DNA of 64,000 nucleotides from Rutidosis leptorrhynchoides (taxonomy: Eukaryota > Streptophyta > Magnoliopsida > Asterales > Asteraceae): NCBI RefSeq assembly GCF_046630445.1, contig NC_092336.1, forward strand, positions 206,245,001 to 206,309,000. Direction: 5' to 3'. Below are positions 33,208-50,787 of this stretch, one piece after another. The position numbers and the translations under genes were made by a program. The notes below the pieces were generated by a model, which was given only the letters and a program-made list of their open reading frames with translations, did no database searches and was not told the origin of the DNA. Within the stretch, counting starts at the first letter, position 1. Every line of letters begins with the position of its first letter.

Positions 33208-33560
33208 TGTAACATCCCAGGTAACACGTTCCCCGTAGCATGATATTGTCCGCTTTGAATGTAGGCGCACAGATTTTTCTTGGCGACCAAACACGACGAG
33301 CACTTTCCCAGGAGGTAACCCATCCTGGTAGTGCTCTCGCATGAGCACGCTTAACTGCAGAGTTCTCATGAGATCTGCTGCGCTTGTGGTCCCAAAACGC
33401 GTCATGCTATGAAAGATCTCCACACCCTTATAAGGCATGCTTCGTTCCCCTCTCCAACCGATGTGGGACGGATGTAACACGGATGTTACAATCATCCCCC
33501 CTAATGGGACACAACGTCCCCGCTGTGCACGTTTGGTCCGGGGCCTGGCTCTGATACCAT
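33208..33560 (-). mobile_element. Cassandra-type TRIM remnant (copy 2)
   Basis: Same as 26530-26882: LTR 33208-33490, 5S-like block about 33283-33400, primer site about 33547-33559. Confidence 0.85.
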
Positions 33561-34572
33561 CTGGGTTATTATCGACCGTCTTACCAAATCTGTACACATC
33601 CTAGCCATAAAGGAAACCGATACAATGGAGAGACTGGCGCAACTATACATAGAGGAAATTGTATCTCGTCACGGTGTACCCTTATCGATTATTTTAGATT
33701 GAGATGCCCGTTTCGCTTCTAGATTTTGGCGTTCCTTACAAGTGGGTTTGGGAACACGTTTAGATATGAGTACCGCATATCACCCGCAAACCGACGGTCA
33801 AAGCGAACGCACGATTCAAACCTCGGAGGACATGTTACGAGCTTGTGTTGTTGATTTCAGAAAAGCTTGGGAAAAGCTTTTGCCTCTGGCCGAATTCTCT
33901 TACAACAATAGCTATCACGCGAGCATTAAGGCCGCACCTTTCGAAACTTTATATGGCCGCAAATGCCGTTCTCCTATCTGTTGGGCCGAAGTAGGTGAAA
34001 AGCAAATCACTGGACCCGAACTCGTCCATGAAACAACCGAGAAGATTGTCCAGATCCAAGCGAGGCTCAAGACGGCCCATGATCGTCAAAAGAGCTATGC
34101 CGACCTTAAACGTAAAGATCTCGAATTCCAGGTAGGTGACCGTGTAATGTTGAAAGTCGCACCATGGAAAGGTGTAATCCGTTTCAAAAAGCGTGGGAAG
34201 CTAAATCCGCGATATATTGGTCCTTTCGAAATCTTGGAGTGTGTTGGACCCGTTGCTTACCGTTTGGATCTTCCGACTCAATTGAGCGCAGTTCATCCCA
34301 CCTTCTACATGTCGAATCTGAAGAAATGTCTTGCTGAACCAGAACTTGTCATACCACTCGAGGAGCTTACGATTGACGAAAAACTCCACTTTGTGGAAGA
34401 ACCTGTTGAAATTATGGACCGTGAGGTCAAAACCTTGAAACGCAACAAGATTCCAATTATCCGAGTCCGTTGGAATTCTAAACAAGGACCCGAGTTTACG
34501 TGGGAGTGAGAGGATCAAATGAAGCAGAAGTATCCTCACCTCTTCACAACTCTACCATCTACCTCAGCTTAA
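33561..34572 (+). pseudogene. chromovirus integrase and chromodomain fragment (copy 2)
   Basis: Same as 26883-27894. In this copy the fragment is followed by an uninterrupted LTR and then by the primer site and gag of element E, so one LTR serves as the right end of one element and the left end of another. Confidence 0.85.
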
Positions 34573-35241
34573 AATTTCGGGACGAAATTTTCTTTAACAG
34601 GTGGGTAATGTAACGACCCGAATTTTTCGACCTATATTTGTGCTTTATATTTTCACGAAACTGCGTATTTGTGCGTACCGTGTTAGATTATATTCTGGGA
34701 TCTTATTTCATGTTGATTACTTTAGTTTATATTTTAAAACGTGTTATTAAGTACTTAGTTACTTAACTTGATCCTCGAATGCTTTTATGACCGTTAGTGT
34801 CACTTGACGTTTAGAACGAGCTATGTATTTTGGTACACGTTTAACTTTTGTCATAATTGGAATATTATGACTACATAATACTAATTGTTATTTTCTAATG
34901 ACAATTACTTGGCTTATTGGTTGCTTAATTACGCTTAGTAATTTGCTAATGCACACTAGTTAGTCTTAATGGACTTTCTACCTTATTAGACTTAAGCCCA
35001 CCCTACTCTAGCTATTGGACTCTTAAGTTAGCCCAATTTTAAATGAATTATGACCCATTAAGAAGTAGGACAAAAACCCATTAAGATGAGCCAACATACT
35101 AGCATTTTTGTTAACTATTACTACAAATGTTGCATGGGATCCCAACAATAAGCACCACCTTTAGACCACCACCATGCAAAAAGCAAAAAGTTGTCCCCTT
35201 GTCTCCTCCTCATACCCACGGCCTAAACCACCTACCACCAC

Positions 35242-35249
35242 TATAAATA
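35242..35249 (+). promoter_or_regulatory. TATA box of LTR E
   Basis: CTATAAATACC, about 630 bp into the LTR. Also present at 28564 and, in the related LTR, at 56466. Confidence 0.6.
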
Positions 35250-35467
35250 CCAAGCCTCATTCACCCATTTCACACTTGATCTCATTCTCATTTTACACAC
35301 ACTTGCTCTCTAATTTTCTCTCTAGTTTTTCTCACACTAAAAATTGTAAGTTTTAAATTTTCTTCTTTTTCTCTTCATGATCGCGACATCATCATCATCA
35401 TCTAAGATCAAGCTTTCTAGCTTTTTGATCTTGTTATATCTTGTAGATTCAAACTTTGATTTGAATC

Positions 35468-35840
35468 CTTCAAGAACATAAAAGATTCAAGCTTTCTATC
35501 TTTGAATCTTCATTACTTTGTTGGATCTAAGTTTTCTAGCTTATGATCTCTTTATTTTGTTAAAAAGATCAAAACTTGTGTTTATGATCTTCATGAAACT
35601 TGAAGATCTAGCCTTTTGCTTTAAAGATCTTCAAGAACATAAAAGATTCAAGCTTTCTAGCTTTGGATCTTCATTACTTTGATGGATCTAAGCTTTATAG
35701 CTTAAGATCACTTTGTTTTTGCTAAAACATCAAAACTTGTGTTTATGATCTTCATGAAACTTGAAGATCTAGCTTCTTGCTTTAAAGATCTTCAAGAACA
35801 TAAAAGATTCAAGCTTTTTAGCTTTGAAATCTCATAATTA
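35468..35840 (+). repeat. 161-bp tandem repeat in LTR E
   Basis: Units start CTTCAAGAACATAAAAGATT at 35468, 35629 and 35790 (third partial). Rich in AAGCTTTCTAGCTTT and GAAGATCT motifs. Also present in the related LTR at about 56695-57060. Confidence 0.85.
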
Positions 35841-37535
35841 TTGTTAAGGGATCCTAGCTTTCTAGCTTAGGGTTTCATTACTTTGTTTGATCAAATTTAT
35901 GATCTTGCTTGTTTGATTGAATCAAAGTTTGTAGCTTTACTTGTGAATAGAATTTGTATTTGTGTTGAGACTAAGAACATGATGTAACCTTGGTTCATCA
36001 TCCTTCTAAAACTCTTAAGTGAGTTGTATATCTCCTTAGTCTTGACATGGTGTGTTGATGGTTGAACCTTGGTCAAAGTGATGTTAAAACATCAAAGAGT
36101 TGTACACTTGAAGCTTACACGCATCACGGATGAGAACCGTGATGAGCATCAAGCATCAAGAAACTCACTGGAGCACTTGTTTACTGTTTTTCGGGGTCTG
36201 ATCAGACACTTGAGACTTCTGGAAAGTTGATTTTCATATAGTTCGGTTCGATTAGATTACTTTTCGTTTAATACTCGCATAAATTCGATATACGGTTTAG
36301 GATTTATAGCCTTCCGAAAATCACTACGCCTTTGTAACGACGTGCTGAAAATTCTGACCTACTCGCGCTTGAACCGTCGCCACGGTCAAACGACATCGAG
36401 TTAGGATCTGATAATTTGAAAGAGGTACGAGGACTCACATACGGAGCCTTGGCCACTGACCACGCGTCTTTTCGGTTTGTATAGAGGTCGTAGCAGCTAT
36501 CCGAAGTCAACCTTTTATTTCGATCTCTATTCTTGTTGAAAATTTACTTTGTCTTTTACGAATGATGACGATGATGATGATGATGATACTTAAGACTTAA
36601 TTTATTTACCTTAGAACTTTTGGGGACAATTTACTGACTTAGTAACCTTTGACTTAGGTTGAGGACCTTTCGAACCGACTTACTACTTGCATACTTTTCA
36701 TATCGACTTTTACCGCGTTTATCACTGTGAGTTATAGCTCCCTTTCTACTTTACTATTTTTAGGCCTGAGAATACATGCGCTTTTTATGTTTTACTTACT
36801 AGATACGAGTACTTAAACTTAATATATGTGTGGGTTATATAACGCATAAATTTTCCCCTTAGCACGGTAACGTTTAACTATTGGTTTTTGAACCGGTAGA
36901 CGCGAATCTTAGATATGGATCCATAGGGTTTGACATCCCCACTCGGGCTAGTCTCGCTAGCATTTAATGGGTGTTTAATACTCCGAGAACATACGCACTC
37001 GCCATGTGTACTTTTAGGGGGTGATATATTATTTTACGTTAAGTTAGTTACCATGTGCCCACGGATAAGCATATACTTTTCATACTGTTTAGAATACGGA
37101 AATCTCGTAGTCTACATTATATCGTTGTTTACAAAAACTATAGCTCACCAATTTTCGCGTTGACATTTTAAAGCATGTTATTTCTCAGGTGCTTAGACGT
37201 TGTTGCTTCTGCTGTTAGACTTACTGTTATAGACTCGCTGTGTTAGACTTCCGCTGCATTATTTAGAGATGTCTCAATCATGGAACTTTTATTTTGCATT
37301 CACAACTTATATTATTTTTGAACAATGACGTTGTAATGACCTTTGTGTCACGTACTTATGTTAATGCCTTCTATTTGTAGAAGCACGTTATCTTTTGTAA
37401 AACACTTGACGTTGGTAAAAACGTTACCTTTTCACGAATGCAAAACTTGTTTTAAAACAACATATAGTATTATACCGTGTAATGGACTTGTTGTTGATGA
37501 TCCGTACATGATAGTTTTGTACGGGGCGTCACATT

Positions 37536-37547
37536 TGGTATCAGAGC
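37536..37547 (+). promoter_or_regulatory. primer binding site of chromovirus E
   Basis: TGGTATCAGAGC, tRNA-iMet type, 2 bp after the LTR end. The following 400 bp (to 37954) is an untranslated leader without a gene. Confidence 0.9.
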
Positions 37548-37954
37548 ATTGGTTGTAGGGAATTAGGTTGCATTAGTGTGTCTTGACCGAGTCGAGTAGG
37601 ATTCACTATTAGGACTAATCTACAACTTGCTCGTTTACTTGTTTCTGCGGAACTGTTGCATGCTACTGCTTACTTTTACTGCTATGTGAACTTGCTGTAT
37701 GCTATTGCTTATTCTCGCTACTGCATGCTACTATCTGCTTTTGATTGCATGTTACTTCTGTTTGATACTGTTAACAATGCCATGCTATGTACTATTGTAG
37801 ACAATCTAGGCTGCTGTAGTTATTATGCCTGATTACGTGCTTGCTATATGTCTTACTGACATGGAATAAGTAATTGATTGCTATATTACTATAGCATTAT
37901 TACTTATTGGATAACGGATTTTGACTTAAGTCAAAATTTTTGTTTGGAAGATCG

Positions 37955-38588
37955 ATGGCAAACGGAAGAGGTCCAAGAAAAATGCCCACCGCAGCACAAA
38001 TTGAGGAGATGATAGCTGCTCTAGTAGCCGCAGCTATGGCGGATGCCAACCCTGCACAAGCTCTAATGGTGAACCAGATTGCTCAGAACGGGTGTACGTA
38101 TAAGGAATTTCAGAGTTGCAAGCCCCACAATTTTAGTGGAACAGAAGGGCCAGTTGGGCTAACGAGATGGTTTGAAAAGTTGGAATCTGTGTTCCGTGTG
38201 AGTAACTGCTCCGAAGTGAATAAGACCAAGTTCGCATCCTGCACGCTGTCGGGTGGCGCTTTGACTTGGTGGAATACGTTCGCCCAGGCCCATGGAATTG
38301 ACGAAGCTTATGCAACATCCTGGGAGGAGTTTAAGAGGGCTATGATCGAGGAGTACTACCCCAGAACCGAAATTCAGAAAATGGAAGCAGAATTTTGGGA
38401 ACTGAAGGTCGTAGGAACTGATCTTGATGGCTATAACCGAAGGTACTTGGAGTTGGCATTGATGTGCCCCACAATGGTTACTCCCGAGTTCAAATGAATG
38501 GAACGGTATCTGTGGGGACTCCCCAAGGACATCCAGGGAAATGTCACCTCTTCGAAACCAGCGAATGTCCCAGAAGCTATGCACATGG
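37955..38588 (+). pseudogene. gag N-terminal part of chromovirus E
   Basis: Begins MANGRGPRKMPTAAQIEEMI and carries the plant Ty3-type gag domain (FSGTEGPVGLTRWFEKLESVF, then ALTWWNTF and FWELKVVGTDLDGYNRRYLEL). An in-frame ATG 15 bp upstream is less likely, since the second ATG begins the usual gag start. The coding sequence is interrupted at 38588 by the 12.2-kb element; the rest of gag resumes at 50788. Fossil with few breaks. Confidence 0.85.
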
Positions 38589-38744
38589 TGTGACGACTCG
38601 GAAATTTCCGACCAAATTTAAACTTAATCTTTGAATGTTTTCGACACGATAAGCAAAGTCTGTAATGTTGAGTCTCGAAAGTTTTGAACTATTTCATATA
38701 TCCATTTAACCTTTGACTATTCCCGACGATTCACGAACAAGTGT

Positions 38745-39114
<370 letters not shown>

Positions 39115-40732
39115 TTCTATTTATAACTATTATATTGTAAAATATATGAAATATATAAATATTCAATATTCAATAAATATTATCATATCATATATAATAT
39201 AATTATTACATAATTAATAAATTAAATGTAATTACAAGTTGAATTATAGTTGTTATATTATTATTACATTCATTATAATTATTAATATCAATATTAGTAC
39301 TATAAATATTAATAAAGATTATAATATGAAATTTGATACATTGATTTGTTATAGTATCATTATTATTAATGTTATTGTTATCATTGTTAATATCATTACT
39401 AATATAACTAATAGTGAAATTATAATTTTAGTTACTGTGATTAATATTAGTATTATCAATATTATTGAAATTATAAATTATTATTATTATCATTATTATA
39501 GTTACTAGAAAATAACACAAATTAATTATTATTATCATTAAGAATATTATTAATATCATTTGTATGATTCGTAATAATATTATTATTATACTTGTATTAT
39601 TATTAGATAAAATATTAAGGGTATTATATTAAGATATATATAAATATATAAACAAATACGAATTTCAGTTATATATAGATAAATACGTATATACTAATAT
39701 ATAAATACATAAATATAGTATTTCTAATATTATTATTATTAGTATTTTTTTATTAATCTGTATGAGGAATATAATTATTATTAATTAATATTATCATTAT
39801 CACTAATATAATTATATTACTTATAGTTTATAAAAAAAAAAGCAAAATAAGTATAAATCTGTTTCCAATTGTTCTCTTTCTGTAGATGATTATCTCAGTT
39901 GTACAAATCAGAATCTTAACACAAGGATAAAACCAAATTCTGTTAGCCATCTATATCACTTTTTATTTTTTATTTATTTACTCGTCTGTACGAATAATTG
40001 ATTATTTGGCGATTTGTTTCTGCTTTATAACGATCAATTAAGTCATTATATTAGGGAAGAATGATTCAGTCTTTCTTTTATACATCTCCATTCTCAATTA
40101 AGAACCATTACAACTCTTATTTAATCTAATTTTAAACTAAAATACTGAAGAACACAGCATGTTCTCTGTTTTGCTTCCAATTTTCAAATTGAACGATTTC
40201 GAATTAGATTTCAAAAATGTATTAATGCAATGTTGGTTGGAATCTTTTATTCCAACTATCTGTAAAATCTCAGAGTCCAATTCCTTATATTGATTCTAAA
40301 TTTTTGAGTCAAAGTTGTTTTTCAAAAAGTCAAAGTTATTGTTCTTTGCGAAATTCAAAATCAATTTGATGTTTTAGGATCGATTAAGGGTTTAGAAAGT
40401 TTATAAATAAGTTTTAGAGTATAATTCAGGTTATAATCGTAAGCTAAAAACATCTAGAATTTTGAATCAATGGTTGAGTTATCATCGAGCCATTTAAACT
40501 GTTTTATTTATTTTTATGATTTAATCAAGTCTGTTAAATTAATGTAAATGGTTATCCGTGGTTTTGTTACGTTTAAAAGATCCTAAAATAAATCAAATAA
40601 ATTGTTGGTAACTGGGTTTGATCACTGGTCGTTTAAAGAGTGAAGAAGAAGAAGGAAGTTAGGAAAACAGGAAACATCAGGTTAAAATTAATTTAGGAGT
40701 AATATAAATCAGAAATATTGAAACGGAGGAGT

Positions 40733-40800
40733 GGTGCTGAGTGCTTTCGTGTTATCGAGAGGTCGCGGGTTCGAGCCCGGGCAGTGGCGTATTTTTTTGG
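40733..40800 (+). other. tRNA-like Pol III cassette inside the LTR (possible SINE)
   Basis: GTGGTGCTGAGTGC resembles an A box and GGTTCGAGCCC, about 35 bp downstream, fits the B box nearly perfectly. A run of seven Ts follows at about 40792-40798, then a long (TTA)n array from 40833. The arrangement suggests a tRNA-derived SINE head with a simple-repeat tail. No full cloverleaf can be drawn, so this is not a tRNA gene. The other LTR has the same cassette at 48655-48728. Confidence 0.45.
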
Positions 40801-40832
40801 GACTTGTTTTTCTTCAAAGGTTGTTACCTAAA

Positions 40833-40833
40833 C

Positions 40834-40921
<88 letters not shown>

Positions 40922-40949
40922 ATTATTATTATTATTATAATTGTAATTA

Positions 40950-41034
<85 letters not shown>

Positions 41035-41361
41035 TATTATTATTCATATTATTATTATAAGTGATATTGTTATGATCATAATTATTATTGTTATTATTAT
41101 GATTGTTATTATTATTGTTATTAGTAGTATTATAGTTATTATTATCAATATTATTACTAATAAAAGTATTAGTTACAATTTATTATTATTATCATGATTA
41201 TAATTACAATTAGGATTATTATTATTATTAATACTAATATTATTATCATTAATAGTATTATTATTAAGTAGGATAACTACTGACATTATCATTAATACTA
41301 AGATTGTTATTATTATTATTATGATGATTAAGATTATTATTATTACCAAAATAACACAAAC

Positions 41362-41412
<51 letters not shown>
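40833..41412. repeat. (TTA)n and (TCA)n microsatellites
   Basis: Long trinucleotide arrays: TTA at about 40833-40993, TCA at about 40994-41030, and TTA again at about 41360-41412, with degenerate TTA-rich DNA between. In the other LTR the first array spans 48763-48917 without the TCA block. Confidence 0.95.
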
Positions 41413-41414
<2 letters not shown>

Positions 41415-42232
41415 GTATTAGTATCATTATGTACTTATTAGTATTATTAGAATCATTATTAACATATGTATTATCATTAATATCATTATCATTTTTATTA
41501 TTAGTATTATCGTTATTAATAAGATTATTATTAGTATGACTATTATTAGTAAATCATTAATATCAAAGCTATCATTTTTAACAAATAAATATTTGGTACA
41601 TAAAATCTACTTATCACATATACTACAATTATATTAATAATCTATATAACTATATATATAAGACATATTAACATTTCTTATATAAATACTTACATACAAC
41701 AAATTTGACATTTTTAATATAATACTAAATATATATATGGATATATTAATATAACTAAATGTGTAAATTTTAATCATTTTAAATATATATAAAATAAATA
41801 TATATAACATATACTTTAAGATATAATATAAGTATATATTTTAAATGGAATTTAATATAAATTATATAAACTACAAACACATAATTAATATATAATTAAT
41901 AAAGGGAAACCATGTGATTTTCATTATATATTTTAATAGATATACAATTGATATAGGTTCGTGAATCCGAGGCCAACCCTGCATGGTTCAGTTTCATCGT
42001 ATGAATATTTTTACTACAAAATAAGTATTGTGAGTTCATTTGATTACCTTTTACTCTTTACATTTTTGGGACTGAGAATACATGCGCTGTTTTATAACTG
42101 TTTTGTTAAATGCTTTTGAAATATATTTTGAACTGCGAATACATGAAATACTTTTATAACTGTTTTACGAAATAGACACAAGTAATCGAAACTACATTCT
42201 ATGGTTGAATTATCGAAATCGGATGTGCCCTT

Positions 42233-42491
42233 TTTATCATGTCCGATGTTTTCCCGGAATGATGGCGAATTTATCATGTCCGATGTTTTCCCAGAACGAT
42301 GGCGAATTTATCATGTCCGATGTTTTCCCGGAATGATGGCGAATTTATCATGTCCGATGTTTTCCCGGAATGATGGCGAATTTATCATGTCCGATGTTTT
42401 CCCGGAATGATGGCGAATTTATCATGTCCGAGGTTTTCCCGGAATGATGGTAAATTTATCATGTCCGAAGTTGTCCCGGAATGATGAGGAT
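42233..42491 (+). repeat. 37-bp minisatellite, seven copies (5' LTR)
   Basis: Unit TTTATCATGTCCGATGTTTT plus CCCGGAATGATGGCGAA, starting every 37 bp from 42233. The last two copies are diverged. The unit length is not a multiple of three and no protein is implied. Confidence 0.95.
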
Positions 42492-43006
42492 ATTCTATAT
42501 GCAATTTGTTAAGGTCGATTACCAGGTGTTCAATCCATATGAATGAATTTTATGCATAATGGTTATGGGAAATGGGAATATCAATTCTGGTGGTCTATTA
42601 AAATGATGAATTTTATTGTTTACGATAAACCTATGAACTCACCAACCTTTTGGTTGACACTTTAAAGCATGTTGATTCTCAGGTATGAAAGAAATCTTCC
42701 GTTGTGCATTAGCTCATTCTAGAGATATTACTTGGAGTCATTCATGACATATTTCAAAAGACGTTGCATTCGAGTCGTCGAGTTCATCAAGATTATTATT
42801 AAGTCGTTGATAGTTTGATATATTATGAAATGGGATGCATGCCTGTCAACTTTCGATGAAATGAAAGTTTGTCTTTTAAAAACGAATGCAATATTTGTAA
42901 AATGTATCATATAGAGGTCAAGTACCTCGCGATGAAATCAACTATTATGAATCATTTATAATCGATATGGACTTCGTCCAGATGGATTAGGACGGGTCAT
43001 TAGAGT

Positions 43007-43018
43007 TAGTATCAGAAC
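43007..43018 (+). promoter_or_regulatory. diverged primer binding site
   Basis: TAGTATCAGAAC at the expected place, 2 bp after the 5' LTR, resembling TGGTATCAGAGC. Confidence 0.6.
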
Positions 43019-43389
43019 GGTGGTCTTAGCGAACCAGGTCTTGCATTAGTGTGTCTAACTGATAGTTGTTTAGATACATTAGTGGGTCTGGACTTCGACC
43101 GTGTCTACATGTCAAAAGTTTTGCTTATCATTTAGTGTCGAAAAATTATTTGCTTATCATCCTTAAAGTCTAGACACGTCTTACTGTCTTTATTGCATAG
43201 ACAGTGTATAGATAAATTCATATCTTAGTGTATCTGTTACTGTTACCTTTGCCTGACAGCTTCCGTAGATTCCTCCGTAACTTATGGAATTTTAGTATTA
43301 TATATGCATATGTAAATTATGTATTGCAGGGTACTAATCTACATTCTATAATCTATTTCTTATCGAAAAATCCTTCATTCAATCGAACG

Positions 43390-43900
43390 AAATGGAACTC
43401 GTCACTAGTTCAAGTTCCTTGGATTCCGATAGCTATTCCAATATGGAAACACACTCTAGCTCCGAAAGCAGTGTGACCGGAATGGACCAACCAATCATCC
43501 ATCCCTAATTCATCTGATGGGTTCGTAGTCTACTTAATCACTGGAGACAAGAAGAAGGTGATCCTTTCCACCCACCTTATTGCCCTCTCAACAAGGAACC
43601 TGAAGCACTTATCGGCGAACCTATCCGAAACACCATTTTCTCTCTCATTTCCAGAGTATCTTGTCATGATTATATACTAAACCAAATTCTAGACCTTATT
43701 TATCCGCTCGTCTGAACCGATAATCACCCCGGTATAATAGAGGAAGTCAACGAGCTTCGCGCTCGAGTAATCAATTTGGAGAATATGGTGCAAAACTTAC
43801 CAGCTTCAGCAACATCACCAGCCCCAACAATACCACCAACAAACCAAGTTTCAACATCACATGCCTCAACATCCCATTCTGTACCTCGAGTATAATCATC
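43390..43900 (+). pseudogene. gag-leader-like remnant in the giant-LTR element
   Basis: Conceptual reading shows a serine-rich start (MELVTSSSSLDSDSYSNMET), a PFHPPYCPLNKEPEAL segment, an EEVNELRARVINLENMVQNL coiled-coil-like part and a proline-rich tail. This resembles N-terminal gag-type reading frames of plant LTR elements. It is broken; no capsid or nucleocapsid part is recognised downstream. Confidence 0.4.
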
Positions 43901-46700
43901 GTTCTACATCAATTATCTTCGTTCTTTATGGCGATTAAGTAATCTCTAATGTTTTAGAGATTATGTATTCTAGTTCTAACGGTAAACCAAATGAGATTAA
44001 TATCATATTAACTCAATAAATCCATGATTACATCTGAAGAAAATATATATGTATATATGTTTTCATAAAGATTGTAATTAAAAATTCTTTTGTACAAACT
44101 GTTAATGGTGAAAATATTTTAACGGGTAGGTAATACGTATCCTACTTACATCCACAGATATACGTGTCCATTCACCGCAAAATAATCATTTCCATTCAAT
44201 TTCATATTTGGATTTTGATCTATCAGAATCCAACAAGTGGCATAATAAAGAAAACATTTGACAAAATAAAATTTATTAGAAACAAACAAATTAACTATGA
44301 GAAATTTTGTTAAGAATCCATGCTAACTGTTCCTAGCTAACTGTTCCTAGCTAACTGATTACATTATATTTATCGCAATTTAATTATCGCAATTTATATT
44401 CTCGTAATTTTATTTATCGTCATTTAATTTCTGTTATTTATTTTACGCATTTTAAATATCAGGATACGTATACAAAGTTTTAACATATCATATCGATGCA
44501 TCTATATATATTATTTGGAATAACCATAGACACTCTATACGCGGTAATGATCGAGTTAGCTATACAGGGTTGAGGTTGATTCTACAGTAATATATATACT
44601 TTGAGTTGTGATCGAGTCTGAGACATGTACACGGGTCACGATATGTATTAAATAATCCGAGTATTATATATTAAACTATATATGAATTGTTGAACTACAA
44701 ATTGTGGACTCTTAACTATGGACTAATGACATTGGACAATTAAAATGAATTAAAATATTGATTATAACATATGAAACTAAACATCTCTTCAAGTTGCCAC
44801 TTGATTTCATCTTAAACCTCATTTGTACCTTGATGATTACAATTTGCGTTCAAACCTTTCATGATTCTTGAAAACACCTCAATTGAGAGGATGATCCAAC
44901 CACACGTTATCTACGAAAGAAAGAACTTATGCATATAGTCATGCACCTGAAAAACACTCGGAACATGAGTAAACATTTAACACGTATCTGTGCTAGCTCC
45001 TTTAGCGTTGTTATTACCGAAAATAACTTTGCAATCCCTTTCTAAAGTAGTCAAATTTGTCGCAGCTTCAGCAAATCAATTTCGACTTTTCATTCGAAAC
45101 AACCTTATTATAATCTTGATATATATGCGTGCTCTTTTATTGTTACCGGAGAACCTTTCATATTCCACCATATTACCATCAGCGTTTAATCATCTAAAAA
45201 CACAATTCTCTTGAAACCACCTCGGATTGATAAACGATGATTCAGATATGGTAGCATGAAATGCAGAGGAAACAGTAAAATTGTAGATGGTCTAAACGGC
45301 CAAAAGTTTGATAATAAAGAATGGAAGGTTGGGAACGTTTGATAGAAAATTTAGTACTGAAAAACAGATTAAGCTAACCCTGAAGGAGGTCGAGGACAAA
45401 TACAAGGACCAAACTCTATATTCAAAGAATTCAGGTAATTATGGATCCAATGAAATCTTCAGCAAATATCTTGCTCCGAAGTCATGTTAAATCTTGTGAA
45501 AAATCTTTCTTCATCAACCTTCGATCTTAGAAATTCCAAAATATCATCATAAATATCTTCGATATTTCTGAAGATATCTTTATAAATATTCTTGCCCGAT
45601 ATTAATTATCTCTTCGCTCTATCTGTGTTATATCATAAAAGAAAACTGTTTAGTTTCTAAATCTCTGAAAATTTAGGGTTTGAATTATGAATGTTTTTGA
45701 AGTAGTGTTGGAAACTGATACATGAGTTAGTATAATATAATGATACTTGATCAACGTGATTATATTACAGTAAGTCATGCTGAGTTTCTAATGGAACGTG
45801 ATGATTCACAGACCCTAACGTCATCATGTGCCATGTTACACGACTCTTACATTCCATCTAATATATAAACATATCAAGAACATAAATTCTTGATAGTTCT
45901 ATCTTTCTCTTGAATTCTGGTAATTTGACAAATCAAATCGAGCTAATACCTTTCCTTTCTACTTTGCATATTATGATAATTCGAAACTTCATACTTACGA
46001 ATTCTGGACTGTTACTCGCTTTACTAGAGGTCGAGAAGAGAATAAAAAGGCAAAGAGCTCCGAAACATAAGGGAAGATATAAAACTCGACAACAACACAG
46101 AAATCACAAATCGAGTACATTAATACGAATAGCAATATAAAGATACGGTAGAATTAAGAATAGTATCACCCCAATGTAATAGTGGAAGTAAATAGATTTT
46201 CCTGGTGGAAGATTGAAAAGAAGGATGACAGAAATGATAATTCGGAAAATATCAAGGATTAGAACTGGATTAAGCATTTTCATGATCTTTTGGATGTATG
46301 AACTAAGAAAGAAAGTATAGAAATAGTGAGAATAATGGAACGGAAGAGCTTAATTTATAATGGAAATATCAGACAGAGTAATCGAGGCAGATCACCGTAG
46401 TTAATTATAGAAATCTTAATTTCCTTACTCACCGAAGAATCAAATCTTATTCAGATTTCAAAGATTTCTTTAAATCCCTTGAATTCTGGAATTCAACAGT
46501 GACTACGTCAAAAGTTAAATCTCTATTTTTTTGTGATAGCTTCACTCATACTCTTCAAGTAATTGAATCATTTTATCCATATTACTCAACAGTAATAAAA
46601 CTCTATTTATCAGCTCATATTCGTCATGAGAACATTCTTATTGTTAGCGATGACGATTTCAATCAAATTTCGGGACGAAATTTCTTTAACGGGTAGGTAC
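43901..46700 (+). other. non-coding remainder of the internal region
   Basis: No credible gene; frames of up to 76 codons lack recognisable motifs. 44440-44760 matches, in the opposite orientation, the minus-strand LTR at about 58080-58400. A purine-tract-like AACGGGTAGGTAATACG near 44119 echoes the true one at 46688-46699. The 3' end (46440-46690) is related to 3962-4185. Confidence 0.55.
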
Positions 46701-50782
<4,082 letters not shown>

Positions 50783-50787
50783 CATGG

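Larger units (their letters stand above)
28633..35313. repeat. tandem duplication, second copy
   Basis: Starts inside the Helitron-like segment (AAATGGAAGTTACG) and ends inside the chromovirus LTR (CTTGCTCTCTAA). The only difference noted from copy 1 is the A run, 29 bases instead of 28. Either a very recent duplication or an assembly duplicate. Confidence 0.95.
34609..37533 (+). repeat. full LTR, shared by the integrase fragment and element E (2.9 kb)
   Basis: Starts TGTAACGACCCG and ends GGGGCGTCACA just before a primer site. TATA box at 35242-35249 with a pyrimidine-rich downstream stretch. A 161-bp tandem duplication (35468-35789 plus a partial third unit) and a (GAT)n run near 36560 lie inside. 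Compared by eye with 55833-57144 over about 1.3 kb, some 33 substitutions were counted (about 2.5 percent). Confidence 0.85.

Noticed and set aside
40733-40800. A tRNA gene
   Set aside because: Only A- and B-box-like motifs are seen; no acceptor stem or anticodon arm can be paired.
40730-41540. Long frames of poly-Leu, poly-Tyr, poly-Asn, poly-Ile and poly-Met
   Set aside because: All come from (TTA)n and (TCA)n microsatellites read in different frames; the same holds for 48660-49260 and 38717-39166.
42201-42410. 69-codon frame with SDVFPERWRIYHVRC repeats
   Set aside because: Frame-rotating translation of the 37-bp minisatellite.
42233-42491. Regular 37-bp repeats as a possible CRISPR array
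   Set aside because: Units are contiguous with no unique spacers, lie in an LTR, and the host is a plant.
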